A DNA stretch of 42,329 bases from Candidatus Cloacimonadota bacterium. GTDB taxonomy: Bacteria > Cloacimonadota > Cloacimonadia > Cloacimonadales > WRIO01. The notes under the pieces are model-generated. The model was not told the origin of the DNA. It did no database searches and saw only the letters and a list, made by a program, of their open reading frames with translations. Both the position numbers and the translations under genes were made by a program. The number at the start of each line of letters is the position of its first letter. Within the stretch, counting starts at the first letter, position 1. This document shows positions 1 to 9,528 of this stretch, in pieces. The DNA is taken from assembly GCA_009777575.1 (NCBI GenBank), contig WRLO01000024.1, positions 1 through 42,329 on the forward strand, in the 5' to 3' direction.

Positions 1-110
1 AGAGGAGAGAGAAAAAAGAAAAAGAGAAATAGGGGGAAAGGGGCAAAAAGCAGAAAAATATGTAGTAGGGGGGGTTTGGGGGGGGGGGGGGGGGGGGGGG
101 TAAAATTTGC
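1..110. other. Low-complexity contig edge with poly-G run
   Basis: The first 60 bases are almost entirely A and G. They are followed by 7 G, TTT, and a run of 23 G at 78-100. No gene signal is visible. Such composition at a contig end is typical of low-quality read tails (poly-G is the default call of two-colour sequencing chemistry), so it may not exist in the genome. This explanation is inference. Confidence 0.6.
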
Positions 111-257
111 TCTTAGGAGAGGTATAGAATAGCAAAGAATCGACGAAAACGAAAATTTAATACCAAAAAGACCTTTTTTAACAAAGTCTCTCAATCTGGC
201 TATTTTGAGCCTTCTCGCAGGTGTTTCTAAACCCACATTCTGTTCATAAATCTTCAT
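101..257 (-). CDS. Possible partial ORF at the contig edge, unrecognised
   Basis: An open frame starts with ATG at 257 on the minus strand, reads MKIYEQNVGLETPARRLKIA and onward for about 50 residues, then enters the poly-G/poly-C tract as poly-proline with no stop before the window end. The frame is open further upstream, back to a TAG near 320. The basic RRLKIARLRDF segment looks protein-like, but I recognise no family. The ribosome-binding site is poor. It could be the decayed end of a gene or chance. The continuation through the homopolymer should not be trusted. Confidence 0.2.
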
Positions 258-443
258 ATTCAATCTTTCATCACTCCATAAAACAAATTTTATATTCAGT
301 TGGGTGACATTTTTATAAACAAGCTAAAAAAGTCAAGAACTATTTTCAAATCCATGAATAATTTTTACAAAATTTATTTTAAAATCGTCTCAATTCCTTT
401 TATATTAAGAAATCTACAATGAAAATTTTTTTTTACAATATCT

Positions 444-684
444 CATATATGACCGCAGTACGAGAACCCCTATTTTGTCGTTTTTATTTATTTTTATGAG
501 ATCATATTTGTAGTGGCGTCGAAAATAAGGCGTAAGCAATACGCCACTACAAAACCTCTTGTATTCACATCGAAAATAAGGCGTAAGCAATACGCCACTA
601 CAAAACCTCTTGTATTCGCATCGAAAATAAGGCGTAAGCAATACGCCACTACAAATATGGGTTCTCAGACTGCGGTCATATATG
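444..684. mobile_element. MITE-like element with 30-bp terminal inverted repeats
   Basis: The 30-bp sequence at 444-473 (CATATATGACCGCAGT...) recurs inverted at 655-684 with 27 of 30 positions matching. The 241-bp element has no transposase. Its interior is a 51-bp direct repeat starting at 519, 570 and 621 (the last copy partial). Small size, terminal inverted repeats and lack of a gene fit a miniature inverted-repeat element. No clear target-site duplication is visible, so mobility is inferred. Short open frames through it only reflect the 51-bp period, a multiple of 3. Confidence 0.6.
519..654. repeat. 51-bp tandem repeat with hairpins, 2.7 copies
   Basis: Units begin with TCGAAAATAAGGCG at 519, 570 and 621. 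Each contains the hairpin GGCGTA-AGCAA-TACGCC. The first is also enclosed by a longer inverted repeat, GTAGTGGCGT at 510-519 and ACGCCACTAC at 541-550. The array lies wholly inside the inverted-repeat element at 444-684. Confidence 0.8.
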
Positions 685-719
685 ATCCCTCTCTAAAAAG
701 TTCAATTCCGTGAATATTT

Positions 720-798
720 GTCATTCTGAACACAATGAGGAATCTCATCATATTGATTTTTAATAACTTCCGAGATTCTTCGCTACGTTCATAATGAC
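720..798. repeat. Interspersed inverted-repeat element (imperfect palindrome)
   Basis: The 27-bp arm at 720-746 (GTCATTCTGAACACAATGAG...) pairs with the inverted arm at 772-798, matching at 21 of 27 positions around a 25-bp AT-rich loop. The outer arms (GTCATT.TGAA and GAATCTC) resemble the widespread bacterial repeat that reads CHYERSEESR when translated. A related piece sits in the array at 21055-21090 (GTCATTCCGAGAGTAGCGAG). No coding role is visible. Confidence 0.6.
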
Positions 799-956
799 AA
801 AGAAAACCTGAAATCATATCAATTATTCTTTTAAAAACTCGCAACAAATTTAATACAAAATAATAAAACTTTGAAAAAACTTGACATATAACCTCAATAA
901 AAAAAACTTGTTTACAAAAGTATTATTTGTAATTTGTAATTTATAATGAGGTAACA

Positions 957-2738
957 ATGGAAAAAATAAAAACTATTCAATATGGTATTTCAAGTTTTGC
1001 TGATATTTCAGAAAATAATGCCTATTATGTTGACAAGACAATGTTTATCCCCGAAATTGAAAAAACAAAATTCAATTTCCTCATCCGTCCTCGTCGCTTT
1101 GGGAAATCTATGTTTTTGACTATGCTTGCTCTGTATTATGACATAGCCAACAAAGAAAATTTTGACACCTTATTTAAAGAGACTTGGATTCATGAACATC
1201 CAACAGAAGAAATGGGAAAACATCTCATTTTATACCTCGATTTTTCAATGGTTATTCAAGAAACAGAGAACATACAAGAAAAGTTTGAGAATTATTGCAA
1301 TGAAGAAATAGAAGCTTTTTTAAGAAAATATAAAAAATTTGTCTCTGAGGAAACTATCAACATTGTATATCAAACACCATCCTCAGGAGAAAAATTACGA
1401 AAAATATCAATAGCCCTAAGGGATACTAACTACAAGTTTTATGTATTTATAGACGAATATGACAATTTTACCAATACACTCTTATCTGATAAAGGAAATA
1501 TTCTATATCAACAAATTACGCGAGATACAGGTTTCTTCAAAAGTTTTTTCAGGGTCTTAAAAGGGCTTACAGGCGGTGTCAGATCAGGTCTTGCCAGACT
1601 TTTCATGACAGGGGTCTCACCAATCACTCTTGACGATGTGTCGAGTGGGTTTAATATCGGGACAAATATTTCTCTATATCCAAAATTCAACAATATTCTT
1701 GGTTTTACTGAAAAAGATGTCAACGATATCTTTGATTATTACATCAAAGCAGGTCAATCTACTTTAAATAAAGAAGCTGATTTACACCTTTTAAGAAAAT
1801 GGTATGATAACTACATATTTTCCAAAAATTGTAATGAATCTGTCTATAATACCGACGGTGCCTTGTATTTTATTTCTTACATAATTGATAATGACTTATA
1901 TCCCGAATACCTCATAGACGATAATCTCCGCATGGACTACACAAAGCTCCAAAATCTTGTCTTTCATGGAGATGAGCTTAATGGAAATTTTGATACTTTA
2001 ACAGAAATCATCAATACGGGAGGAATTTTATCAAATATAAAAAAAACTTTCTCTTTTACTCAACTAAAAGAAAAAGAAAACTACATTTCATTTTTATATT
2101 TTCTTGGTTTATTAACATTCACAGGGAAGGCTTTTAAAGGAAAGGCATTACTACAAATTCCCAATGAAACCATAAAACACCTTGTTTATGACTATATAAA
2201 AGGCATTTTACGCAAACCTTATGGAAGGCTAAATTGGGTTGATGATATGATAAATTGTATATCAAATATGGCTTATGATGCTGATTTCAAGCCAGCCTTC
2301 GATTACATCCAAAAACTCCTCAATATCCAGACAAGTGTCAGAGACTTTAAAGACGGTGAGGCAGTTGTAAAGACTTTTCAACTTATTTACCTAAATATAA
2401 ACGATTTTTACATCAGCTACTCTGAAAAAGAGATGAACAAAGGATTTGCAGATATTGTGTTGTTTCCATTTTACCAAAAATATCCAGACATGAAATATGC
2501 CTATCTCATCGAGCTAAAATACATCAAAAAAGATATTGAAGGCGAAAAACTATCTCAAGAAATAAAATATAAAATCAATGAAGCCACAGAACAGCTCGAA
2601 AAATACTCCGATGACCATCACTCCAGAAAAGAATTTAATATCGCTCCCTTTGGGGATGTCATCCTTAAAAAAATAATCGTAGTATATCACGGATGGGAAA
2701 TGGTGTATTGTGAGGAATTGTTCTCCTTTGCAAACTGA
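957..2738 (+). CDS. AAA-ATPase-like / PD-(D/E)XK nuclease-domain protein
   Basis: A 593-residue protein of the family that joins an N-terminal AAA-ATPase-like domain to a C-terminal PD-(D/E)XK nuclease-like domain. The P-loop is LIRPRRFGKSMFLTML near residues 43-58, and a Walker B-like YVFIDEYDNF follows near 162-171. The family signature ITGVS..TLDDVSSGFNIGT is present as MTGVSPITLDDVSSGFNIGT. The nuclease-like core near 505-530 has an acidic residue in ADIVLFPF and then IELKYIKK. Length is normal for the family. The ATG follows GAGG by 7 bases. It is the only plus-strand gene here and converges on the AddB-like gene. Its biological role is not established; members are abundant in FCB genomes, often in several copies. 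Confidence 0.9.
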   Translation: MEKIKTIQYGISSFADISENNAYYVDKTMFIPEIEKTKFNFLIRPRRFGKSMFLTMLALYYDIANKENFDTLFKETWIHEHPTEEMGKHLILYLDFSMVIQETENIQEKFENYCNEEIEAFLRKYKKFVSEETINIVYQTPSSGEKLRKISIALRDTNYKFYVFIDEYDNFTNTLLSDKGNILYQQITRDTGFFKSFFRVLKGLTGGVRSGLARLFMTGVSPITLDDVSSGFNIGTNISLYPKFNNILGFTEKDVNDIFDYYIKAGQSTLNKEADLHLLRKWYDNYIFSKNCNESVYNTDGALYFISYIIDNDLYPEYLIDDNLRMDYTKLQNLVFHGDELNGNFDTLTEIINTGGILSNIKKTFSFTQLKEKENYISFLYFLGLLTFTGKAFKGKALLQIPNETIKHLVYDYIKGILRKPYGRLNWVDDMINCISNMAYDADFKPAFDYIQKLLNIQTSVRDFKDGEAVVKTFQLIYLNINDFYISYSEKEMNKGFADIVLFPFYQKYPDMKYAYLIELKYIKKDIEGEKLSQEIKYKINEATEQLEKYSDDHHSRKEFNIAPFGDVILKKIIVVYHGWEMVYCEELFSFAN

Positions 2739-2784
2739 ATTCCCGCCTATTTAAGACTATGAAGGTGATTTTACATCAAAATCC

Positions 2785-5619
2785 CTAAATATTATTTTTT
2801 GTTTTCTGATATAAATCTATTCTACTAATTTCAAAATATTTTATCTTTTCAGATTTTAATTTTGGATAAAAATAACCCAATTTATTGCATATATCAAGAG
2901 TTTCTTTCAATTTATCTTGGATTTTAATAATAGCTTCTTCTTCTTCCTGTAATGGTTTAATTATTGCTGTATTAAATATAGAAAAAAATCTCATATCATA
3001 TTCAAAACTTTGACTCTCTTCAGTATTTTTACTTAATAACCACTGATAAAGATATAATTGACTTTTATCTTCTTTACCAGTTTTAAAATCTATGATATGA
3101 TTGATTTTTTGAGTTGATATAGCTTGATTATCGAGGGTTGTTATTACCATATCTGGTTTTCCACTAAGAAATACCTTGTAATCATCTGTTTCTAAAAACA
3201 ATGTTTCTGGTATCAGGATCTCCATATTGACAATACTATTATCAGAAATATTAACTAGTTCACTTTCCAAAAAGAAAGATTTTATTCTTTTTTTTACGAT
3301 GGGAAATAATACCTTTTCAAAATACTTTCCAGAGAAATCATGCGGAAATTTATATATATTTTGTTTATAAATTAGCTCCTGATATACTTCATCTAAATTT
3401 TTATCATTTAATCCCTCTCGATATTGCCCTAAAGAGATAAATCTCTTCCCTTTTTCACTTTGATTATTCATTATATTGGCTTTTATTAATAAAAAAATCT
3501 TTTCTAAAAAGGTATGAACTATTATGCCCAATATCTTATTATCAAGTCTATCCTTCACTGGATATTGAAAACGCTTAAAACCAAGATTGCTATTAATAAA
3601 CCAGTAAAATGGATCCCGAATCAGCTCGGATATTGTATATGTATTCAGTTTTATCACAAAAGGTGTTTGAAAATCAGTGTCAAAGGACGAAGGCAATATA
3701 CAAAAATCGTGAGAGATTGGTGATATAACATCCTTGACAGATTTGGAAAATGATTTATCTACTTGAAATTTCTTATCCTCCCACATTTCAACATAACCCT
3801 TATCCTCACATTGATATCGGTTTATTATGTTTGGGAAAATAATTTCAAGCTCCTCTACAAAAGAACTTTTCTCAACATTTTCATCTTCATTTTCGGTATA
3901 AAAAATATGACATTCCCGAGTTGATAATATTAATCTCATAAAATAATATTTTTCTCTTTGCCGTATATCATCATAAGTCTTTAAACCTATTATCTCTCTT
4001 TGTTTTTCATTGAAAAGAAAATCAACTGATTTTGCTTTAGGTAAGATACCTTCTGTAACATTTAAAAATACCAGATTTTCATACACAATATTTCTGGTAT
4101 CAAGAAGAGTGCAAAACTTTATTTGACCTTGTGTTTCGGATTGAAAGGACACTAAAGAGGGTTTTAAAAATTCAACAAAAAACCTTAATAAATTTATTAT
4201 AATAGGTTGGCTCGGAGTAGATGGAAATATCTCTTTCCAATCCCGAACTATCCCAAAATCTTCAATACCATGAATGTTTGAGAGTATTTCATAAAATATT
4301 TCTGCTAAATCTGTATACCCTAAAGAATCAGGATTACAAATACTGTTGATCATTATCCCGTCTTCAACATCAATTAAACTTATTAAGTCATTCATCTGTC
4401 TGATTTTTAATAGTTTTTTGATTAAATCAGCAAAATATATAAATTTATTTTGTATATTTGGGCAGCTTGTTTCTTTTATCAAAAAAGATATTTCAAATGG
4501 GTCAAAATATAAATATCCTTTATTACTGAGTTTTATAAAAAAATCAATAAAATCATTTTTCGCTACTTTTTCGGATGAAAATAAAGCGGAATAATCATTT
4601 TCCACAAAATAAGAAAATATCTCTTGTAAGGGAAACAAATATTTTTTTCTTTCGACTACATATTTTACCGAACTAAATATATTCAATAATCCTTGAAAAA
4701 ATCTATATATCTCTGAATTAATAAAAGGATAGCTCTGAGGTTTTGCAAATTTTTCGTTTGATAAAAAATTAAACCAACTATGTTTATAAAAATCATAATC
4801 TACAACCGTCTTGATATTTTCTGTTTCAAGCACCTCAATAGTTCTATTTAGCATTGCAAAATCATTCGCTGCTGAGTAGAGATGCAATTTTTTAATTCTT
4901 TTATTATCTATGAACTGATAGGAGAAAAAATCTTTTACTTTGAAATTTTGTTTATCCACCATATCTTCAGACATTTGAAAATACAGCGTTACCTCTTTTT
5001 TTTCACTCAAGAGTTTTAGCATTGTTTTTTCACTTTCTGAAAAATAGAATTGATTCGCAAAAACTATATTATCATAACCAGATAAATATTCTTTTGCTGC
5101 TTCAAAATTTGTTTCTGTGAATATTATATCATTATAATCTGTGTTTTGTAAATATATCTCATATTCTTTTCGCATCAATAGCATATCTTGCCATGTTGCA
5201 GATTGCCATTCGGTCAGAAAACCTTGATAATATAGTTTTTCCTCAACTATTTCTAAACTAATACTCTCTTCTCGTAGTTCCTGAAATAATCCAAAAAAAC
5301 TATTTCCAAAACTAATAAAAGAAAAATAATCTGTAAGGTTATATTTTTCCTTTATTTCGCTATTCAATGATTGATAAAACATTAATAGCCTTTTTGCATC
5401 TTGAAGACATGGCTTATCCGTGAGAGATAATAAATTGTATATATCTTCCATTGTTAATAATAATATATCTTGAAATTTCCATTCTGTCTGAAGGATTTCC
5501 AATCCTATATTACGACTATTATTATTGGGAAATACAATGATTGTTTTATCTTTTATTTCGTTCTGAAAGATTTTTTCTATTAGATTCTCTTGTATAGCAA
5601 TGAATTTGAAGTTTATCAT
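2785..5619 (-). CDS. AddB-like PD-(D/E)XK exonuclease/helicase-related protein
   Basis: A 944-residue protein resembling the AddB/RecB-type family of double-strand-break processing. The N-terminus (TIIVFPNNNSRNIG) matches the start of the inactivated helicase region seen in AddB-like proteins. The C-terminus has the RecB-type nuclease core: HTFLEKIF (near 725), GKPDMVI (near 840) and HIIDFKTGKED (near 860), giving the His, Asp and D-x-K residues. Upstream, NLVFLNVTEGILPKAKS is a helicase-like motif of the family. I see no intact Walker A and no obvious Fe-S cysteine set, so helicase activity is doubtful. The AddA/UvrD-type partner is not in this window. The ATG has only a weak AAGAG site. Confidence 0.8.
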   Translation of the reverse strand: MINFKFIAIQENLIEKIFQNEIKDKTIIVFPNNNSRNIGLEILQTEWKFQDILLLTMEDIYNLLSLTDKPCLQDAKRLLMFYQSLNSEIKEKYNLTDYFSFISFGNSFFGLFQELREESISLEIVEEKLYYQGFLTEWQSATWQDMLLMRKEYEIYLQNTDYNDIIFTETNFEAAKEYLSGYDNIVFANQFYFSESEKTMLKLLSEKKEVTLYFQMSEDMVDKQNFKVKDFFSYQFIDNKRIKKLHLYSAANDFAMLNRTIEVLETENIKTVVDYDFYKHSWFNFLSNEKFAKPQSYPFINSEIYRFFQGLLNIFSSVKYVVERKKYLFPLQEIFSYFVENDYSALFSSEKVAKNDFIDFFIKLSNKGYLYFDPFEISFLIKETSCPNIQNKFIYFADLIKKLLKIRQMNDLISLIDVEDGIMINSICNPDSLGYTDLAEIFYEILSNIHGIEDFGIVRDWKEIFPSTPSQPIIINLLRFFVEFLKPSLVSFQSETQGQIKFCTLLDTRNIVYENLVFLNVTEGILPKAKSVDFLFNEKQREIIGLKTYDDIRQREKYYFMRLILSTRECHIFYTENEDENVEKSSFVEELEIIFPNIINRYQCEDKGYVEMWEDKKFQVDKSFSKSVKDVISPISHDFCILPSSFDTDFQTPFVIKLNTYTISELIRDPFYWFINSNLGFKRFQYPVKDRLDNKILGIIVHTFLEKIFLLIKANIMNNQSEKGKRFISLGQYREGLNDKNLDEVYQELIYKQNIYKFPHDFSGKYFEKVLFPIVKKRIKSFFLESELVNISDNSIVNMEILIPETLFLETDDYKVFLSGKPDMVITTLDNQAISTQKINHIIDFKTGKEDKSQLYLYQWLLSKNTEESQSFEYDMRFFSIFNTAIIKPLQEEEEAIIKIQDKLKETLDICNKLGYFYPKLKSEKIKYFEISRIDLYQKTKNNI

Positions 5620-5666
5620 TTAAAACTCTTTATATTACCTCTTACCATTATTCTTAATTCTGCATT

Positions 5667-7376
5667 CTATACATAAACACAAAACACCCCATTTTCTTTT
5701 GCAGACACAAACTCTTTTTCTTTATTTTTACTCATAATCAGCATATATCCTTTATTTACAGACTCTGCTTTCATATACGCTTTCAATTGTTTTAGCCCTT
5801 TTTTATGGTATTCAGCACCTCTCCAGATCTTCAATTCTACCACAAATTTCTCGTCTTTAAATACCACAACTACATCAAGCCTCTTTTCTGCTCCTGTTTG
5901 AACTTCCTTAAAAGAAAATCCAAGCCCATTGATGATTGGTTTCAAAAACATCAAAAACAGCATCCGCAAGTCTTTTTCCAGAAATTCATCCGATTTCCAG
6001 ATATCATCATTAGAGTATTTTTCTCTCACCGCTTCTTGAAATTTCAAGAGTATCATCTCGATATCAAGACGACCATTTTTCTTTATATATGGTTCTTGAA
6101 TTTTGCTGTGAACAGATTTGTATTGAAGAGCGTATTTTGTAATGTAATAACTGGTCATTCTTTCTTCAAAAATTTTGTTGTGGATACTGACTTTTTCATA
6201 CTCATTTTTGCGAATCATGCCATACATATAAGCAAAATTGATTATTGGATTCAATAGATCAAAAGGCACATCATTTCTGCCTAATATGACATGCTCTATC
6301 AGATCTGAGACTTCTGGTTTGTTTTGTAAATTTTTGGCAAAGTCTTCAAAGAGAGTATTGGTTTCTTTGCAAAGTGCATTGGCTACATTGTCAATATCCG
6401 TTGGATCCCAGTTTTTATTCTCTCTTTTGGGTAAAATCTCCTCATCCACCATTTTACAAAGTTTACTTACCAAAAATGGATACCCATTGGTCCAGAAATA
6501 TACCCGTTCGCTAACAGACTTGATATCCATTGTAAAGCTGACTTTCCAGTCGGCACTCTTTGAATTTGTATAATCCGTGAGCATTGTGACTATCTCTTCA
6601 ACCGAAAAACTCATGTCGACTTTAAAGTCTACAGCTATGTTCCAAGGGCTATTAAATTTTGCTTCACCTTGCCACCCTACATTAGGAGAGGATATAGCGT
6701 TCTGTCCAACCTTCGTAGTGCCAATCTTCGATTGGCTTTGATTGGGGGATGGAACAATATTCGTGTTTGATGGTGGATACTCAGTCGGAAAACTTGAATA
6801 TATCTTCATCTTCAGCGACTTAATATCATGCAGACCAGCAAGTATCACACTATGAAAGGTCATATCCTTACCTTCTTGATATTTTAGATATTTATCTCTC
6901 AACATACCTAAAAAATAAAGAAATATAGTATTATCGCTCGATTTATCTACTTCATCTATCATCAATACTATATTCTTTTTGCAGCTTATCATTATTTCTG
7001 ATATAGAAACAGAAAGGGATTTAAAATCATTAACATTATTTTTCTTTTGCGAAAATAATGAACTAATGTTACTGTCTTTGACTCTGATTTCATAAGCCAA
7101 TAAATCTAAAAATTCTTTACAGAAACATTCTTCTGATGCAAACATCCTACCACCTATACCCTCAAAACTGAGCCGGATAGGTAAATATTCCTCTGTCGTC
7201 AACAATTCTTTTTCCAGCAGTGCCAATGTCGTAGTCTTCCCATATTGTCTAGGCCTATTGATAACAAAATAATTTCCACGACCTATCATAACCATGATTT
7301 GCTTGATTTTCTCGCTTGTATCTACCATAAAATGGCGCCCCGGGATACATGTCCCAGTAATATTAAAATATTTCAT
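5667..7376 (-). CDS. AAA-like ATPase with C-terminal PD-(D/E)XK domain and in-frame insert
   Basis: A 569-residue protein with an N-terminal AAA-like domain (Walker A INRPRQYGKTTT at 39-50, Walker B IVLMIDEVDKSS at 136-147) and a C-terminal nuclease-like core (LDVVVVFKDEKFVVELKIW, then QLKAYMK). The architecture parallels the plus-strand gene at 957-2738, but the two are from different subfamilies. Residues 196-240 are Pro/Ser/Asn/Gln-rich, unlike the rest, and interrupt the run from DIKSLKMKIYSS to FNSPWNIAVDF; they look like an inserted palindromic element (annotated separately). AAGGAG lies 6 bases before the ATG. Function unknown; a defence or mobile-element role has been suggested for such fusions but is not demonstrated by the sequence. 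Confidence 0.88.
   Translation of the reverse strand: MKYFNITGTCIPGRHFMVDTSEKIKQIMVMIGRGNYFVINRPRQYGKTTTLALLEKELLTTEEYLPIRLSFEGIGGRMFASEECFCKEFLDLLAYEIRVKDSNISSLFSQKKNNVNDFKSLSVSISEIMISCKKNIVLMIDEVDKSSDNTIFLYFLGMLRDKYLKYQEGKDMTFHSVILAGLHDIKSLKMKIYSSFPTEYPPSNTNIVPSPNQSQSKIGTTKVGQNAISSPNVGWQGEAKFNSPWNIAVDFKVDMSFSVEEIVTMLTDYTNSKSADWKVSFTMDIKSVSERVYFWTNGYPFLVSKLCKMVDEEILPKRENKNWDPTDIDNVANALCKETNTLFEDFAKNLQNKPEVSDLIEHVILGRNDVPFDLLNPIINFAYMYGMIRKNEYEKVSIHNKIFEERMTSYYITKYALQYKSVHSKIQEPYIKKNGRLDIEMILLKFQEAVREKYSNDDIWKSDEFLEKDLRMLFLMFLKPIINGLGFSFKEVQTGAEKRLDVVVVFKDEKFVVELKIWRGAEYHKKGLKQLKAYMKAESVNKGYMLIMSKNKEKEFVSAKENGVFCVYV
6657..6791 (-). repeat. Palindromic element inserted in frame within a coding sequence
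   Basis: This stretch codes for residues 196-240 of the AAA protein and is compositionally unlike its surroundings. It contains a perfect hairpin, GCCAATC-GAA-GATTGGC, and a second CCAATC nearby. The length is about 135 bp, a multiple of three, so the frame continues. I infer an insertion because the family normally has only a short turn between the sensor strand (DIKSL) and the NSPWNIA motif. This resembles the known phenomenon of protein-embedded palindromic elements in Rickettsia, but the sequence itself is different. Confidence 0.5.
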
Positions 7377-7436
7377 TTATTTACTCCTTCTATTTTCTAT
7401 CTCTGCCCCTTCATAAGGGAGGATTTCCATTCTCCA

Positions 7437-9422
7437 TTATCTATTTAAAGAAAGTTTTATCAAAAACTCCGTCCCTTTATCAACCTCTGAATACACCTCC
7501 ACGCTACCATCCATTTTTTCCACTAATGTCTTAACTATATAAAGTCCCAGTCCCGTTGACTCTTCACCTGATGTCCCTTTTCTACCTGCCTTTGAAAATT
7601 TCTCAAATAGATTTTTTATCATAATTTCGTCCATACCTATACCTGTGTCTTTTATGTGGATTTGAGCCACATCTCCTATTTTCTGTGTTTTTATCGTTAT
7701 CGTTCCACCTGCATTGGTAAATTTGATAGCATTCATACAGAGATTATCTATTATCCTGTCAAACTTCTCAAGATCTATCATACACTCCAATGGTTCTTCA
7801 GATAAATCATGATGAAATGATATTTTCTTTTTCTGAGCTATTAAATTCAAATTCTCATAAAGAGTCAAAATCCTTTGATTTATGTCATATTGTAAAAGCT
7901 GGCTTTCTTCTTGATCTATTTTATTCGAGTAAAGAATCTCCTTAACAAGCGATAGAGACTGCTGAGTAGCTTTATCTATTATTTTTATGTATTTATGTTC
8001 AAACATATCTTGATCTTTCATCGCAATCATGTCGATTGCTGATTCGATGGAACCGATACTATTTTTTAAATCATGTGAAATTGTAAGTAAGATAGCATCT
8101 TTTTCTTCATTTAGCTTTATTAACTCTTCTTTTTGACTGATAATTTCTTTTTGATAGACTAGTAACTCCTCGTTTTTTTGTGTTATAAATTCAACTTCTC
8201 TGGTTTTTTGTTCTGAATCAAAACTTTCTGCAATATAAGCCATGTTGACTTTTTGGGCATCGAGATTTAATTGTTCTTTTAGCTCGCTATGTTTTAATAA
8301 ATAATCATATGCTGCATCTAGGTTGCCTATTTTTCTTAAATACTCGCTATATTGTTGGTAAAACCTCATTTTTGAACTTTCAGCCGAAAAAGAGTCGATT
8401 AAATTGAGGGCATTTTGAAAATGAATATTAGCTTCAACATCATTATCCAATTTAGAATACACAATTCCCAACCCTACTGATGCTCTAAATAAAAATTGAT
8501 TATTTTTAAATTCTTTTAATAAATCGAGTGCTTTGTGATAATATTCAAGCGATTTATCATAATGTCCACGAACATTATGTATTGAACCGATCTCTAAACA
8601 ACATTCTATTATCCAGAATAGATTTTTAGCTTCTTGAGATATTTTTAAACCTTTTTTAAAATAACCTAAACCCAAAGTTTGATCTCCCAACTCGGAATAT
8701 ATATGACCTAAATTATAATAAGGAGATGGCTCTCTTTTTTGTTTATCCAATTTAAGGGCTTTTATTGAATATTTCTTGGCTTCATCATATTTTTTTATTT
8801 GGATATAGCCTATGCTGAGATTTGTATAATATCCTATTAAATGATTACTAAATATATTGTTAGTTTCCAAGAGATTGATTGCTTTGGCTCGATAGTCTAA
8901 TGCTTTAAATAAATTTGAACTATGGTTTTCTATTGCGCCGAGATTGTTGTATGCATTAGCTATATCGATTATTATAGGGCTTTTTTCTGAATAAAATAAC
9001 GATTTTTCGTAATATTTTTTTGATTCTTCATAAAGACCTTGTTCATAATAGCCCTTTCCTAATTCGTTTAAGATGTCTATTATGAGCAAAAGGTTGTCTT
9101 CCAAAATTGCGAGATCTAATGCTGGCAACCCATAAATACGGCTTTCTTCAAAATTCCCTATTTGAGAGAGTTTAAAACATAAGACATAACCAATATATGA
9201 TTTTTTTAAGGAATTTATTGTATTAGAGTATTCTGCGATAAATTGAAGATTATCTATCGATTCTATTATACTATAAGACATATCTGCATAATTTATGGTA
9301 TTCCCTTTGTCATTGAGCAAATAAAGTTTATTACCTATTATATAACTTAAAAACGCCTTTTCTATCAAATCTTCTGTTGTGTCATAAACCTTTATTAGTT
9401 CATCGATTTCGTTTTGTTTCAT
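7437..9422 (-). CDS. Soluble TPR-containing sensor histidine kinase (orphan)
   Basis: A 661-residue protein with no membrane segment or signal peptide. Residues 1-385 are tetratricopeptide repeats (for example LGKGYYEQGLYEESKKYYEK at 121-140), 395-445 is a coiled-coil linker, and 445-661 is a histidine kinase. The H-box is TISHDLKNS with phospho-acceptor His450, the N-box NAIKF has Asn564, the G1 box is DTGIG at 592-596 and the G2 box GLGL at 624-627. The layout suggests a cytoplasmic kinase whose TPR domain senses a protein or peptide partner. No response regulator is encoded nearby. GGAGA precedes the ATG by 5 bases. Two inverted repeats lie just upstream. Confidence 0.92.
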   Translation of the reverse strand: MKQNEIDELIKVYDTTEDLIEKAFLSYIIGNKLYLLNDKGNTINYADMSYSIIESIDNLQFIAEYSNTINSLKKSYIGYVLCFKLSQIGNFEESRIYGLPALDLAILEDNLLLIIDILNELGKGYYEQGLYEESKKYYEKSLFYSEKSPIIIDIANAYNNLGAIENHSSNLFKALDYRAKAINLLETNNIFSNHLIGYYTNLSIGYIQIKKYDEAKKYSIKALKLDKQKREPSPYYNLGHIYSELGDQTLGLGYFKKGLKISQEAKNLFWIIECCLEIGSIHNVRGHYDKSLEYYHKALDLLKEFKNNQFLFRASVGLGIVYSKLDNDVEANIHFQNALNLIDSFSAESSKMRFYQQYSEYLRKIGNLDAAYDYLLKHSELKEQLNLDAQKVNMAYIAESFDSEQKTREVEFITQKNEELLVYQKEIISQKEELIKLNEEKDAILLTISHDLKNSIGSIESAIDMIAMKDQDMFEHKYIKIIDKATQQSLSLVKEILYSNKIDQEESQLLQYDINQRILTLYENLNLIAQKKKISFHHDLSEEPLECMIDLEKFDRIIDNLCMNAIKFTNAGGTITIKTQKIGDVAQIHIKDTGIGMDEIMIKNLFEKFSKAGRKGTSGEESTGLGLYIVKTLVEKMDGSVEVYSEVDKGTEFLIKLSLNR

Positions 9423-9467
9423 GTAATCTCCAGATTCTTTTTCTTTCTCAAAATCGAACTTTATTTT

Positions 9468-9510
9468 TTGACACTTTTTGTCAACAATTATTTTTCAAAT
9501 ATTTTTTGAA
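9468..9510 (-). promoter_or_regulatory. Two inverted repeats upstream of the TPR histidine kinase
   Basis: The 106-bp gap between rfbD and the kinase gene holds two near-perfect inverted repeats: TTGACA-CTTTT-TGTCAA (9468-9484) and TTCAAA-TATTT-TTTGAA (9494-9510). Read on the minus strand, the first includes a TTGACA that could be a -35 box, but no good -10 follows at the usual distance. They could be operators. This is inference from symmetry and position. Confidence 0.35.
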
Positions 9511-9528
9511 TAATAATATTATCTCATA

